The notes beneath the pieces are model-generated. The model was given only the letters and a program-made list of their open reading frames with translations, made no database searches and was not told where the DNA came from. A stretch of DNA of 41,455 nt from GCA-002779465 sp964596535. Lineage in GTDB: Bacteria; Desulfobacterota; Desulfobacteria; Desulfobacterales; UBA2156. Where the stretch lies: positions 1-41,455 of the forward strand of contig CAZQUR010000012.1 of assembly GCA_964596535.1 (NCBI GenBank). The letters run 5' to 3'. Position numbers and translations under genes: made by a program. This document shows, in pieces, positions 41,358-41,455 of this stretch. The number at the start of each line of letters is the position of its first letter. Positions within the stretch are counted from its first letter, which is position 1.

Positions 41358-41455
41358 CCCCAATGTTGCATAAAAAACATGGCTAAGAATTTTTAACATT
41401 TCTTCGGCCGCATCCATTTTCGGTCGGAAACGCCATCGGGTTTGGATATGAGAAA

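Noticed and set aside
1..41455. CRISPR array, prophage or insertion sequence
   Set aside because: No regularly spaced repeats, cas, integrase, transposase or phage structural gene was seen.

Overview
This window is a chromosomal fragment of a GC-rich anaerobic bacterium, most likely a member of the Desulfobacterota (the former Deltaproteobacteria that include sulfate reducers and syntrophs). The assignment rests on gene content: a class II benzoyl-CoA reductase type cluster (bamBCDEF-like), rubrerythrin, a DUF438/hemerythrin protein, feoAB with a DtxR-type regulator, a heterodisulfide-reductase style electron-bifurcation module and several selenocysteine genes. No dsr, rRNA or tRNA gene lies in the window, so sulfate respiration itself is not shown.

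Layout. 1-2.9 kb (minus): an efflux permease coupled to a ferritin-like protein, a small CxxC protein and a universal stress protein. 2.9-9.7 kb: a CHASE2 adenylate/guanylate cyclase divergent from a 1292-residue NHL/fibronectin/transglutaminase/TPR lipoprotein with a small secreted partner. 9.8-10.8 kb: meaB. 11.0-15.0 kb (plus): a seven-gene run with a membrane protein, two thioredoxin-like proteins (one with a UxxC selenocysteine motif), a Rossmann protein, a zinc/manganese-type ABC ATPase and permease, and a YidD-like lipoprotein. 15.0-19.7 kb: DtxR regulator, feoA, feoB, a FeoB-associated Cys-rich protein and a DUF438 sensor. 19.8-21.4 kb (minus): an ArsR regulator and an ArsP-type permease whose conserved CSCG motif is read as USCG. 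21.5-26.4 kb: HAL2-like phosphatase, RNase H-like nuclease, rubrerythrin, an MFS transporter and a metallo-hydrolase. 26.4-31.0 kb (minus): a cobalamin riboswitch and terminator ahead of a BtuB-like receptor, then exbB-exbD-tonB. 31.0-41.3 kb: a LuxR-type response regulator divergent from bamB-bamC-bamD-bamE-bamF, then a convergent fdhD.

The main result is recoding. Four genes are interrupted by a single in-frame TGA exactly where the family has a redox or metal-binding cysteine: the thioredoxin-like protein (12051), the ArsP-like permease (20774 on the minus strand), the HdrA-like BamE (36723) and the MvhD-like BamF (39675). Each has a candidate stem-loop downstream. Sec in HdrA and MvhD/VhuD homologues and in benzoate metabolism of sulfate reducers is known; the permease and the tandem Cys/Sec thioredoxin pair look less familiar. 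An ordinary annotation would split all four genes.

The scaffold also has an assembly artefact: the 100-N gap inside exbB is flanked by the same 55 bases on both sides. Collapsing it restores a complete 210-residue ExbB, so the gap is almost certainly not real. All function calls come from motif recognition; no database search was run.
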